Positions 20,661 through 30,543 of a DNA stretch of 64,000 bases are shown in pieces. Origin of the DNA: Blattabacterium cuenoti (GTDB taxonomy: Bacteria > Bacteroidota > Bacteroidia > Flavobacteriales > Blattabacteriaceae); NCBI RefSeq assembly GCF_014252015.1, contig NZ_CP059206.1:558001-622000 (forward strand). The letters are read 5' to 3'. The translations under genes and the position numbers were made by a program. Positions within the stretch are counted from its first letter, which is position 1. Each line of letters starts with the position of its first letter. A model generated the notes under the pieces. That model was given only the letters and a program-made list of their open reading frames with translations. It searched no databases and was not told the DNA's origin.

Positions 20661-21887
20661 TTATACAACATTTATTCTTCTACTACTACTATTCGTATTA
20701 GTATGCAATATTTTATTATTTTTTCCATTCAAATTAGCTTTTTTTAATATTATTTTTAATTCCATATCAGTAATTTCTTTCTTTTTATCTGCATACTTTA
20801 AAAAAATAGAATAAATTAAATCCAAAGAATTTTTGTTTAAAAAATAACCCAATTTTTTATATCTATAAGCTAAAGCTGCTCTTCCACTTCTAGCTGTAAG
20901 TACTATGGAAGATTGATTTATTCCAACGTCTTCTGGATTAATACTTTCATAAGTTTCTCTTTTTTTTATAATTCCATCTTGATGGATTCCAGAAGAATGA
21001 GAAAAAGCGTTAATCCCTACTATAGCTTTATTAGCTTGGACTTTCATCCCCGTACATTCTGATACTAAATAACTAGTCGAAGAAATTAATTTAGTATTAA
21101 TATTAGTAAATAAATTTAAATGAGAATTTTGCTTGATAATCATAACAATTTCTTCTAAAGAAGTGTTCCCTGCTCTTTCTCCTATTCCATTAATAGTACA
21201 TTCTACTTGTTCCGCTCCATTTATAATTCCAGCTAATGAATTAGCTGTAGCCAATCCTAAGTCATTATGACAGTGAGTAGATAATATTATTTTATGAATT
21301 CCTTTGACATTTTCCTTTAAAAAATGAATTTTAGATCCATATTCTTCTGGTAAACAATATCCTGTAGTATCAGGAATATTAATTACTGTTGCTCCATGTT
21401 TTATTACATTTTCACAAACTTTTGCTAAAAATTCATTTTCCGTACGTCCTGCGTCTTCAGCATAAAATTCTACATCTTCTACATATTTTTTTGCATACTT
21501 AACTGCATATACAGCTTGTTCTATAATTTTTTCTGGAGTACTATTAAATTTATAACGAATATGACAATTAGATGTTCCTATTCCCGTGTGAATTCTCGGT
21601 CTTTTAGCATATTTTAAAGCTAAACCTGCCATTTCTATATCCTTTTCTATGGCTCTAGATAAGGCACAAACTACAGTTTGTGATATCGATTTACAAATTT
21701 CTTGAACAGATTTATAATCTCCTGGACTTGAAGTTGGAAACCCAGCTTCTATCACGTCTACTCCTAAAACTTCTAATTTCTTAGCTATTCTTACTTTTTC
21801 TTTAGTATTCAATTTGCATCCTGGAACCTGTTCTCCATCTCGTAAAGTTGTATCAAAAATTTGTATTCTATTTTTTTTTATTTCCAT
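20661..21887 (-). CDS. leuA: 2-Isopropylmalate synthase, short form
   Basis: Condenses acetyl-CoA with 2-ketoisovalerate, committing carbon to leucine. The catalytic HMGL-like barrel is complete: [12 protein letters not shown] at about 12-23, [11 protein letters not shown] with the metal His pair, and [11 protein letters not shown]. It has 408 residues and ends shortly after the barrel and linker. There is no room for the C-terminal leucine-binding regulatory domain of about 110-120 residues, so feedback inhibition by leucine may be absent. The last residues ([12 protein letters not shown]) come from an AGT-repeat-rich tail. First gene of leuACDB. Confidence 0.94.
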   Translation of the reverse strand: MEIKKNRIQIFDTTLRDGEQVPGCKLNTKEKVRIAKKLEVLGVDVIEAGFPTSSPGDYKSVQEICKSISQTVVCALSRAIEKDIEMAGLALKYAKRPRIHTGIGTSNCHIRYKFNSTPEKIIEQAVYAVKYAKKYVEDVEFYAEDAGRTENEFLAKVCENVIKHGATVINIPDTTGYCLPEEYGSKIHFLKENVKGIHKIILSTHCHNDLGLATANSLAGIINGAEQVECTINGIGERAGNTSLEEIVMIIKQNSHLNLFTNINTKLISSTSYLVSECTGMKVQANKAIVGINAFSHSSGIHQDGIIKKRETYESINPEDVGINQSSIVLTARSGRAALAYRYKKLGYFLNKNSLDLIYSIFLKYADKKKEITDMELKIILKKANLNGKNNKILHTNTNSSSRRINVV

Positions 21888-21906
21888 ATCATTGGATTTT
21901 TTTCAT

Positions 21907-21996
21907 CAAAACTATTTTTTCCCAAAAAAAAACAGAAATAAATTATTGTAAAATTTACAGTATCTAATTATTAAAATTATTTTATATTTTTCTGTT
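21907..21996. promoter_or_regulatory. Divergent leuA / 22027-gene control region with nested inverted repeats
   Basis: On the minus strand TAGTTTTG (21907-21914) fits a Bacteroidota -7 box 20 bases before leuA. Further upstream are a palindrome TGTAAAATTTACA (21947-21959) and a flanking inverted pair AACAGAAA (21931-21938) / TTTCTGTT (21989-21996). These could be an operator, but no regulator is identified. Confidence 0.3.
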
Positions 21997-22026
21997 AATC
22001 AAATTAAATATTATTATAAAATTACA

Positions 22027-23586
22027 ATGTCTAATAACAATAATAAATCAGATCATCTTTTTTTATTAATTCAAACTCTATCAAAATCAGAAAAAAGAAA
22101 TTTTAGACTTTATGTAAATCGTATAAAACAAAATAAATACGCTAAGTTTATAAGACTTTTTGAAATTATGAATAACATGAATTCTTATAATGAACGAAAA
22201 ATATTAGAAAAAACACCTATAAAAAAAAAACAATTATCTAATATAAAAGCTCATTTATATAAACAAATTTTAATTAGTCTAAAGAAATTACAGTATACTG
22301 TAGAAAACCATGATATTCAAATACGTGAATATTTAGATTTTGCTAAAATTTTATATAATAAAGGATTATATATACAAAGCTTAAAATTATTAGAAAAAGC
22401 AAAAATTATTGCCAGATGTTATGAATCTAATACTATTCTTTTAGAATTAGTAGAATTTGAAAAAATGATAGAGTCTCAACATATAACTAGAAGTCTTTAT
22501 TCTAGATCTGGAGAATTATCCGCAGAATCAAAAGAATTAATTGAAAAAATTCAATGCAATAATGCTTTATCTAGCCTTTCTTTAGAACTATACGGTTTAT
22601 ATTTAAAAGTAGGATATGTTAGAAACGAAAAAGATAGAATATTTATAGAAACATATTTTCGTACGAATCTTCCAAAATTTGATATAGATAAACTTAGTTT
22701 TTACGAAAAATTATTTTTATATCAAGCTCAAGTGTGGTATCATTATATACGACAAGATTTCATAATGTGCTATAGATCATCTTATAAATGGGTGGAATTA
22801 TTTCAAAATCATACAAAAGCAAAAAAAATAGCTCCTGTAAGTTATTTAAAAGGATATCATTATTTATTAGATACTTTGTTTTATTTAAATCATTACTCAA
22901 AATTTATTCATGTATTTCAAAAATTTGAACAAGAAGTGCAAAATGGGGAAATTTTGATAAATGGGAATACTAAAATATTAATTTTTATGTATACATATAC
23001 TAACCGTATCAACAAACATTATATGGAAGGAAGTTTTTCTGAAGGAGTTAAAAAAATAATTCCGTTATTATTTATGGATTTTAATAAAATTTTTAATCAT
23101 TTAGATTCTCATTATATCATGATCCTTTACTATAAAATTGCTTGTTTATACTTTGGTAGTGGAGATAATAAAAATGCTATTCTTTATTTATCAAAAATTA
23201 TGGAAAATAAAAAAAAGAATTTACGACAAGATTTACAATGTTTTGCAAGACTTTTACATTTAATCGCTTGTTACGAAAGTGGATTAGATGAAAATATGGA
23301 TCAAAAAATTAAATCAACATATAAATTCTTTATTCAAATGGATGATTGGTATATTGTGCAAAAAAAAATTATTCATTTTTTTAAAAATTTAGGAAATGTA
23401 TATCCACATCAAATGAAAAGTCAATTTAAAAAATTAAGAGATAAATTAGTTAAATATTATGATCATCCTTATGAAAAAAGAACTTTTCTCTATTTAGATA
23501 TTATTTCTTGGCTAAATTCAAAAATAGAAAATAAATCTGTAGAATTAATTATAAAAGATAAATTTTTAAAAAACAATCAAAAATAA
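22027..23586 (+). CDS. Conserved flavobacterial protein of unknown function, TPR-like helices
   Basis: I do not recognise a named function. The 519-residue protein is soluble with no signal peptide or long hydrophobic stretch. It is dominated by amphipathic helices with Tyr, Leu and Ala spacing reminiscent of tetratricopeptide repeats (for example LDFAKILYNKGLYIQSLKLL, and later KIACLYFGSGDNKNAILYLSK). The N-terminus contains LIQTLSKSEKRNFRLYV, which looks like a short DNA- or protein-binding helix pair. Proteins of this kind and length occur in free-living Flavobacteriia, from memory. It stands alone, divergent from leuA and 16 bases from a convergent membrane protein. The frame is intact over 1.5 kb, indicating selection. 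A scaffolding or regulatory role is only a guess. Confidence 0.85.
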   Translation: MSNNNNKSDHLFLLIQTLSKSEKRNFRLYVNRIKQNKYAKFIRLFEIMNNMNSYNERKILEKTPIKKKQLSNIKAHLYKQILISLKKLQYTVENHDIQIREYLDFAKILYNKGLYIQSLKLLEKAKIIARCYESNTILLELVEFEKMIESQHITRSLYSRSGELSAESKELIEKIQCNNALSSLSLELYGLYLKVGYVRNEKDRIFIETYFRTNLPKFDIDKLSFYEKLFLYQAQVWYHYIRQDFIMCYRSSYKWVELFQNHTKAKKIAPVSYLKGYHYLLDTLFYLNHYSKFIHVFQKFEQEVQNGEILINGNTKILIFMYTYTNRINKHYMEGSFSEGVKKIIPLLFMDFNKIFNHLDSHYIMILYYKIACLYFGSGDNKNAILYLSKIMENKKKNLRQDLQCFARLLHLIACYESGLDENMDQKIKSTYKFFIQMDDWYIVQKKIIHFFKNLGNVYPHQMKSQFKKLRDKLVKYYDHPYEKRTFLYLDIISWLNSKIENKSVELIIKDKFLKNNQK

Positions 23587-23602
23587 TTGAAATAAAAATT
23601 AT

Positions 23603-23968
23603 TTAACTCAATAAAAATATAACCCTGAAAAAAAGAATCATAAAATATGATAAAATAAAATGAATTAAAGCTTTCAATAAAAAAGATAAATTTGAAACAT
23701 TATAAGAATTAATAATCGAATGAAAAAAAATGAAAATACTAAAAAATAATTTTATCGTACCACATAATATATAAATATATGTAGTGTATTTATATTTATT
23801 TTTTATAAATAAACAAAAAAGAAAAAAAAAACTATTTACAGGAAATAAAAAAACATATATTTTTAATATGAAAGAAAAATCCATTTTAAAAAAAATGGAA
23901 GTGAAAATAATATGAACTAAACTAAAAAAAAAAGTAAATAAATTGTATGCTACTATTTTCCTTATCAT
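23603..23968 (-). CDS. Small integral membrane protein, unknown function
   Basis: The 121-residue product starts at the ATG at 23968 (MIRKIVAYN); the frame extends two codons to a TTG. It is overwhelmingly hydrophobic with four likely membrane segments at about 8-28, 34-53, 65-86 and 95-119, and short lysine-containing loops such as IKNKYKYTT. I see no catalytic motif. Flavobacteria do carry small four-helix membrane proteins of similar size, but I cannot place it in a family. AT-rich sequence can throw up hydrophobic frames by chance. The full-length frame filling the space between two genes and a plausible start favour a real gene. Confidence 0.6.
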   Translation of the reverse strand: MIRKIVAYNLFTFFFSLVHIIFTSIFFKMDFSFILKIYVFLFPVNSFFFLFCLFIKNKYKYTTYIYILCGTIKLFFSIFIFFHSIINSYNVSNLSFLLKALIHFILSYFMILFFRVIFLLS

Positions 23969-24003
23969 AATCAAAAAATCATAAATTTACTACTATTTTT
24001 CCT

Positions 24004-25278
24004 ATGCAAAATATTATTGATGAACTCTCATGGAGAGGTTTAATTAAAAACAAAGTTTCCGGTACAGAATGTCAATTAAAAAAACCTACTACCATCTATG
24101 TAGGTTTTGATCCTACATCTGATTCTTTGCACATAGGAAGTCTTTTACCTATTATTATATTAATTCATTTTCAAAAAAAGGGACATAAATCTTTAGCATT
24201 GATTGGTGAAGCTACAGGTTTTATAGGAGATCCTTCTGAAAAAAAAGATAAAAGAATCTTTTTAAGAAAAGAAATTTTGCAAAAAAATACGGAATCTATA
24301 AAAAATCAGATATTGAAACTTCTTAAGTTCTATTCAGAAAAAATAGAATTATTAAATAATTTTGATTGGTTTAGAAAGATCTATTTTCTTGATTTTATTA
24401 GAGAAATAGGAAAATATTTTACTGTAAATCATATGATATCTAAAGATTCTGTAAAAAAAAGAATTAATAATAATAAAAATGGAATATCTTTTACTGAATT
24501 TTCTTATTCCTTAATACAAGGATATGATTTTTTATATTTAAACCAAATAAAAAATTGTCAATTACAAGTTGGAGGATCTGATCAATGGGGTAATATCACT
24601 GCAGGTGTAGAATTAATTCGAAAAAAAACAGGAAAAAAAGCGTATGGAATTACTTTTCCTTTAATAATAAAACCTAACGGAATGAAATTTGGAAAAAGTG
24701 ATATAGGAGAAAATATATGGTTGGATGAAAAAAAAACATCTCCATATAAGTTTTATCAATTTTGGATGAATATTTCTGATTTTGATATTGAAAAATATAT
24801 AAAAATATATACTTTTTTTTCTAAAGAAAAAATTAAAAATTTAATTTTTAAGCATAGAGAACATCCAAGTAAAAGATTGTTGCAAAAAAAACTAGCTAAT
24901 GAAATGATTGAATGGATTCATGGAAATGAAATTTCAAAAAAAGTAATAAAAGTTACAAATGTATTATTCGAAAAAAAAAAAGAAATTTTTCAATTTTTGG
25001 ATGAAGAAACTTTTATTTCTATATATGATCATATTCCACATATGTTTCTTCCTTTTAAGGAATTTGAAAAAGGTATTTTTTTATTAGATATTTTAAAAAA
25101 AAGTGGCTTTTTTTCTTCCAAAAGTGAAGCAAATCGAGCTTTAAAAGCAAATTCAATTCATTTAAATAAAATTCTTATAAAAGAAAATATTCTGATTAAA
25201 AAAGAAAACATAATAGGAAAAAAATATATTTTATTTCAATTTGGAAAAAAAGAATTTTTTATTATAAAAATTGAATGA
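24004..25278 (+). CDS. tyrS: Tyrosyl-tRNA synthetase
   Basis: Charges tRNA-Tyr. The 424 residues have the class I HIGH motif at 43-46 (SLHIGS), the KMSKS equivalent KFGKS at about 228-232, and the tyrosine-site YSLIQGYDFLYL and GGSDQWGNI segments. A C-terminal S4-type domain follows (SKSEANRALKANSIHLN). The coding sequence contains an A11 run at 24971-24981 that is in frame, an obvious slippage risk. It ends 67 bases from convergent clpB. Confidence 0.96.
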   Translation: MQNIIDELSWRGLIKNKVSGTECQLKKPTTIYVGFDPTSDSLHIGSLLPIIILIHFQKKGHKSLALIGEATGFIGDPSEKKDKRIFLRKEILQKNTESIKNQILKLLKFYSEKIELLNNFDWFRKIYFLDFIREIGKYFTVNHMISKDSVKKRINNNKNGISFTEFSYSLIQGYDFLYLNQIKNCQLQVGGSDQWGNITAGVELIRKKTGKKAYGITFPLIIKPNGMKFGKSDIGENIWLDEKKTSPYKFYQFWMNISDFDIEKYIKIYTFFSKEKIKNLIFKHREHPSKRLLQKKLANEMIEWIHGNEISKKVIKVTNVLFEKKKEIFQFLDEETFISIYDHIPHMFLPFKEFEKGIFLLDILKKSGFFSSKSEANRALKANSIHLNKILIKENILIKKENIIGKKYILFQFGKKEFFIIKIE

Positions 25279-25345
25279 ATTTAATATCTAAAATTCCTTA
25301 ATTTTTTGGAATCATATCGCCAATTTTCATAAATTTCTACTTTTT

Positions 25346-27952
25346 TTATGATTCTGATTGTCTAAATACAATCCCTTGTTCTTTAAAAAAATCTATTAAT
25401 ATTAGATGATTTTTTTTTATTTTACCTTTTAAAATTTCTTTAGAAAGATTATTTAAAATATCATGTTGAATAACTCTTTTTAAAGGTCGAGCTCCAAAAT
25501 ATGGATCATATCCTTTTTCAGCTAAATATTCTATAGCTTCATGAGTGGATTTTATACAAATATTTTTCTTATCATATAATAAATCTTCTAATTTTTTCAT
25601 TTGTAACTTAACAATATCTCTTATTTCTTTTCTAGAAAGAGGTTTGAACAAAATGATTTCATCTATACGGTTAATAAATTCAGGTTTTACAATATTCTTT
25701 AATAAATCTATTAAAGCTTTTTTTGTAGCCTCTATTCTATTAGAAGAAATTTCTTGATCCAAATTTTCCTGAATGACATCTGATCCTATATTGGAAGTCA
25801 TAATAATAATGGTATTTGTAAAATTAACCGTTCTCCCTTTATTATCAGTTAATCTACCATCATCCAAAATCTGCAAAAGTATATTAAAAACATCTGAATG
25901 AGCTTTTTCTATTTCGTCTAATAGAATGACACTATAAGGACGTCTACGTATAGATTCTGTTAATTGTCCACTTTCTTCGTATCCTATATATCCAGGCGGA
26001 GCTCCGATAAATCTACTTACAGAATGTCGCTCTTGATATTCACTCATATCTATCCGAATCATATTATTATCGTCATCAAACAAATATTCTGCTAAAGTTT
26101 TAGCTAGCTCTGTTTTTCCTACACCTGTACACCCTATGAAAAGAAAAGATCCAATAGGTTTTTTTTCATCTTGTAATCCTGCTCTAGATCTTCGTATAGC
26201 ATCTGCTATAGATTGAATTGCATCATTTTGTCCTATTACTCTTTTATGTAATTCTTTTTCTAAAAATAATAATTTTTCTCTTTCACTTTGCAACATTTTG
26301 GTAACCGGAATTCCCGTCCATTTAGATACTACTTGAGCTATATCTTCTCTATAAACTTCTTCTTGTATCATTTTTTTACCCTGATCTTCTTGTTTTTTTA
26401 ATTCATTTTCTAATGCTTTTACTTTATTTTCTTCTTCTTTTATTTTTCCATATCTTAATTCTGCTACCCTTCCATAATCTCCTGATCTTTCTGCTTGTTC
26501 GGATTCAAACTTGTAACTTTCTATTTTATCTTTAGCTTTTTGGATTCCTTCAACTAAATCTTTTTCATTTTGCCATTGAGTTTGCAATTGCATTTTCTCT
26601 TTATTCAATTTAGATAATTCTTTTTTTAAAGGAATTAATTTTTTATCATCATTTTCTCTTTTTAAAGCTTCTATTTGTATTTCCATATGCATAATTTTTC
26701 TATGTAATACATCCAATTTTTCTGGTTTCGAATTTATTTCCATTCTCAACTTTGAAGCGGCTTCATCTACAAGGTCAATTGCTTTATCTGGTAAAAAACG
26801 TTCGTTAATATAACGTTTAGATAATTCCACAGCTGCTATAATAGATTCATCTTTTATTCTTACTTTATGATGACTTTCATATTTTTCTTTAATTCCACGT
26901 AATATAGATATTGCATCATCTATAGAAGGCTCATTGACGTATACTTGTTGGAATCTTCTTTCTAAAGCTTTATCTATTCTGAAGTATTTTTGATATTCAT
27001 TTAAAGTTGTAGCTCCTATAGCTCTAAGTTCTCCTCTAGCTAATGCTGGTTTTAAAATATTTGCTGCATCCATAGCACCTTCTCCACCTCCTGCTCCAAC
27101 TAAAGTATGAATTTCATCAATAAACAAAATAATTTCTCCATCCGAAGATATTACTTCTTTGATAACAGCTTTAAGTCGTTCTTCAAATTCCCCTTTATAC
27201 TTAGCCCCTGCAATTAAAGAAGCCATATCTAAAGAAAATACTTGTTTATTTTTCAAATTATCTGGAATATCTCCACTAATAATACGATGGGCTAATCCTT
27301 CAGCAATAGCCGTTTTTCCAACTCCTGCTTCCCCAATCAATATAGGATTGTTCTTTGTTCTTCTAGATAATATTTGCAAAACTCGACGTATTTCTTCATC
27401 ACGTCCAATAACAGGATCTAATTTTCCTTTATAAGCCCATTTATTAAGATTTTTTGCATATTTATCCAAAGCATTATAAATAATTTCTGCTGTAGCAGAA
27501 ATTATTTTTCCGTTTTTCTTTCTTATATTTTCAATAACTTCTTTGATTTTTATTTCTGTAATCCCTCGATCTCTCAATAATTGCGAAGCATGATCTAAAC
27601 TCATAAAAATTCCGTAAAAAATATGCTCTATGGAAATAAATTCATCTTTTAATAGATTAGCATAATTTTCTGCTATATTTAACATTTTTGTTACATGTGA
27701 ACTGAAATGTTGTGTTAAAGGTCCACTAAGAATTTTTGGATAAGAGGAAATTATACGATCTAATCCAATGTTTATTGATTGAGAATATACTTTTAATTCT
27801 TTTAAAATAAAAGGGATTATGTTTTTTTCAATTTTTAAAATTGATTTTAAAATATGTGCATTTTCTATAGATTGTTGATTATTTTTTAACGCAATATGTT
27901 GCGCTTCTTGTATCACTTCTTGTGATTTGATCGTAAACTTATTATAATTCAT
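25346..27952 (-). CDS. clpB: ATP-dependent chaperone ClpB
   Basis: Hexameric disaggregase working with DnaK. The 868 residues contain the N-terminal Clp repeat domain, first AAA+ module with Walker A GEAGVGKTA (about 206) and Walker B ILFIDEIHTL, the long coiled-coil middle domain rich in Lys and Glu (about 410-530), and a second AAA+ module with GCTGVGKTE (about 606). No ClpP-binding loop is expected in ClpB and none is evident. Length and motifs are complete. No CIRCE-like or other heat-shock operator is obvious upstream. Confidence 0.97.
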   Translation of the reverse strand: MNYNKFTIKSQEVIQEAQHIALKNNQQSIENAHILKSILKIEKNIIPFILKELKVYSQSINIGLDRIISSYPKILSGPLTQHFSSHVTKMLNIAENYANLLKDEFISIEHIFYGIFMSLDHASQLLRDRGITEIKIKEVIENIRKKNGKIISATAEIIYNALDKYAKNLNKWAYKGKLDPVIGRDEEIRRVLQILSRRTKNNPILIGEAGVGKTAIAEGLAHRIISGDIPDNLKNKQVFSLDMASLIAGAKYKGEFEERLKAVIKEVISSDGEIILFIDEIHTLVGAGGGEGAMDAANILKPALARGELRAIGATTLNEYQKYFRIDKALERRFQQVYVNEPSIDDAISILRGIKEKYESHHKVRIKDESIIAAVELSKRYINERFLPDKAIDLVDEAASKLRMEINSKPEKLDVLHRKIMHMEIQIEALKRENDDKKLIPLKKELSKLNKEKMQLQTQWQNEKDLVEGIQKAKDKIESYKFESEQAERSGDYGRVAELRYGKIKEEENKVKALENELKKQEDQGKKMIQEEVYREDIAQVVSKWTGIPVTKMLQSEREKLLFLEKELHKRVIGQNDAIQSIADAIRRSRAGLQDEKKPIGSFLFIGCTGVGKTELAKTLAEYLFDDDNNMIRIDMSEYQERHSVSRFIGAPPGYIGYEESGQLTESIRRRPYSVILLDEIEKAHSDVFNILLQILDDGRLTDNKGRTVNFTNTIIIMTSNIGSDVIQENLDQEISSNRIEATKKALIDLLKNIVKPEFINRIDEIILFKPLSRKEIRDIVKLQMKKLEDLLYDKKNICIKSTHEAIEYLAEKGYDPYFGARPLKRVIQHDILNNLSKEILKGKIKKNHLILIDFFKEQGIVFRQSES

Positions 27953-28038
27953 GCAAAAATAAAATTTTTATAATATAAAAAATTTATGATCAACATAGTT
28001 ATTAAAATTAATTACTTCAAAATATTTATTTTCGTACT

Positions 28039-29139
28039 ATGATAAAAAAAGAAGAAATACAATCTATTTCAAAAAGAATTCATAAAATTTATGATATTCT
28101 TAAAATAGATCAAATAAAAGCAGATATAATAAACAAAGAACAAGAAAAAATATCAAATCCTAATTTTTGGAAAGATTATAAAAAGTATCAAGATTTTATC
28201 AAGTATATACATGATATGAAAACATGTATAAGAGATTTTACAGAATTAAAAAAGGCTTTTGAAGAATTAGAAATAATATTTTCCCTTTCAAAAGAAGAAA
28301 ATTTAGATAAAGAATTTGAAATTCAATTATATAAAACTAAAGAATTACTTTCAAATATAGAATTGAAAAATCTTCTTTCAGAAAAAGAAGATTCTTTAAA
28401 TGCTATATTACAAATATCTTCTGGAGCTGGTGGAACTGAAAGTTGTGATTGGACTTCCATGTTAATGAGAATGTATTTTATGTGGGCAGAAAAAAAAAAT
28501 TTTTTGGTTAAAAAAATTCATCATGTACCTGGAGATATTACTGGAATTAAATCCATTACTTTAGAAATCAATGGATTTTATACTTTTGGATATTTGAAAG
28601 GAGAAAATGGTGTACATAGATTGATCCGCATATCTCCATTTGATAGTAATTCAAAACGTCACACATCTTTCTCTTCTGTATATGTTTATCCTATGATAAA
28701 TGATAATATTAACATAGATATTAAAATGTCAGATATAGAATGGGAAACTTTCCGTTCTAGTGGGGCAGGAGGTCAAAATGTAAATAAAGTCGAAACAGGT
28801 GTAAGATTACGTCATAATCCTACAGGGATTACCGTAGAAAATACAGAATCTCGTTCTCAAATAAAAAATAGACAAAAAGCTTTACAGTTATTGAAATCCA
28901 GATTATTTGAAATAGAAATGATTAAAAAAAATGAGAAAAAAGAAATGATAAAATCTACAAAAAAAAAAATAGAATGGGGTTCTCAAATTAGAAATTATAT
29001 AATGCATCCTTATAAATTAGTGAAAGATTTAAGAACAGGATATGAAACTTCCAAAATTCAATCTGTAATGGATGGAGAAATAGACGTTTTTTTAAAAACA
29101 TTCTTAATCTATAACAAAGAAAATAGAAACACAAGTTAA
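28039..29139 (+). CDS. prfB: Peptide chain release factor 2, no programmed frameshift
   Basis: Terminates translation at UGA and UAA. It carries the SPF tripeptide that marks RF2 ([10 protein letters not shown], about 199-201) and the GGQ motif at about 244-246 ([11 protein letters not shown]). The 366-residue frame is continuous from the ATG. There is no internal UGA near codon 25, so the autoregulatory +1 frameshift of many bacterial prfB genes is absent. Genes such as speA end in TGA, so RF2 is needed. An in-frame A11 run is at 28959-28969. It ends 12 bases before speA. Confidence 0.96.
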   Translation: MIKKEEIQSISKRIHKIYDILKIDQIKADIINKEQEKISNPNFWKDYKKYQDFIKYIHDMKTCIRDFTELKKAFEELEIIFSLSKEENLDKEFEIQLYKTKELLSNIELKNLLSEKEDSLNAILQISSGAGGTESCDWTSMLMRMYFMWAEKKNFLVKKIHHVPGDITGIKSITLEINGFYTFGYLKGENGVHRLIRISPFDSNSKRHTSFSSVYVYPMINDNINIDIKMSDIEWETFRSSGAGGQNVNKVETGVRLRHNPTGITVENTESRSQIKNRQKALQLLKSRLFEIEMIKKNEKKEMIKSTKKKIEWGSQIRNYIMHPYKLVKDLRTGYETSKIQSVMDGEIDVFLKTFLIYNKENRNTS

Positions 29140-29151
29140 TTTTCTTATTTA

Positions 29152-30543
29152 ATGAAAATCCGTTATGCTGATCTTATAGATCAAACTTTTGATTTCCCCA
29201 CTGAGGAATTTTCTATAAAAAATAATTTTTTAGAATTTCACGGAATTCCATTGATGGATCTTATAAAAAAATATGGAACCCCATTGAAATTTACATATTT
29301 ACCCAAAATATCCAAAAATATACAAAAAGCTAGAAAATGGTTTGAAAAAGCTATTCATTCCAATCAATATAATAACAAATATACTTATTGTTATTGTACA
29401 AAAAGCTCTCATTTTTCTTTTATATTAGAAGAAGCTTTGAAAAATAATATAAGCATTGAAACTTCATATGCTTATGATATAGAAATTGTAAAAAATCTTT
29501 ATCAAAAAGGAAAGGCTACTAAAAGTATTGAAGTTATATGCAATGGATTTAAACCCAAAAATTATATTGAAAATATATCAGAACTTATTAATAACGGATT
29601 CTATAACACAATACCAATATTAGATAATTCAGATGAATTAGAAAAATTGAATTTAGTTATTAATTATCCTTTTAAACTAGGAATACGAATTGCTTCTGAA
29701 GAGGAACCTAAATTTGAATTTTACACTTCTAGATTAGGAATCGGATATAAAGATATTATTGTTTTTTATTTAAACAAAATAAAAAATAATCCCAAAGTAG
29801 AATTAAAAATGTTACATTTTTTTATAAATACAGGAATAAAAGATACTGCTTATTATTGGAATGAACTTTTTAAATGTTTACATATTTATGCTAAATTAAA
29901 AAAGATAGCACCGGAATTAGAAATTTTAAATATAGGAGGAGGTTTCCCCATTAAAACATCTATGTCTTTTAAATATGATTATGAATATATGACAAACGAA
30001 ATTGTATATCAAATAAAAAAATTTTGTCAAGAGGAGAATATTTCAGAACCCCATATTTACACAGAATTTGGGGCTTATACAGTAGGAGAAAGTGGAGGGA
30101 TTTTATATCAAATACTTAGTCAAAAACGTCAAAATGATAGAGAAAAATGGAATATGATAGATAGTTCTTTTATGACTACACTTCCTGACACTTGGGCTAT
30201 AAGTCGTAGATTTATTATGATGGCAATTAATCGTTGGAATGATTGTTATGAAAGAGTTTTTTTAGGAGGATTAACATGTGACAGTGATGATTACTATAAT
30301 TCAGAACAACATATGAATGCCATATATCTTCCTTGTTTTCATCAAAAAACTCCGCTTTATATTGGTTTTTTCAATACTGGAGCATATCAAGATACAATTA
30401 GTGGATATGGAGGGGTGCATCATTGTTTAATTCCTCAACCTATTCATATATTGATAGATCATGATGAAAAAAAAAATTTTGTATATAAAATATTTCGTAA
30501 CTCACAAAGTCCAGAAGAAGTTTTAAAAATATTAGGTTATTGA
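29152..30543 (+). CDS. speA: Arginine decarboxylase (biosynthetic, PLP-dependent)
   Basis: Decarboxylates arginine to agmatine, the first step of putrescine synthesis. The 463-residue protein is the alanine-racemase-fold type common in Bacteroidota. The PLP Lys is K84 in CTKSSHF, the glycine-rich LNIGGGFPI binds the cofactor phosphate, and a catalytic Cys region is in VFLGGLTCDSDDYY. It directly precedes agmatinase, whose TTG start overlaps its TGA stop. Confidence 0.93.
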   Translation: MKIRYADLIDQTFDFPTEEFSIKNNFLEFHGIPLMDLIKKYGTPLKFTYLPKISKNIQKARKWFEKAIHSNQYNNKYTYCYCTKSSHFSFILEEALKNNISIETSYAYDIEIVKNLYQKGKATKSIEVICNGFKPKNYIENISELINNGFYNTIPILDNSDELEKLNLVINYPFKLGIRIASEEEPKFEFYTSRLGIGYKDIIVFYLNKIKNNPKVELKMLHFFINTGIKDTAYYWNELFKCLHIYAKLKKIAPELEILNIGGGFPIKTSMSFKYDYEYMTNEIVYQIKKFCQEENISEPHIYTEFGAYTVGESGGILYQILSQKRQNDREKWNMIDSSFMTTLPDTWAISRRFIMMAINRWNDCYERVFLGGLTCDSDDYYNSEQHMNAIYLPCFHQKTPLYIGFFNTGAYQDTISGYGGVHHCLIPQPIHILIDHDEKKNFVYKIFRNSQSPEEVLKILGY

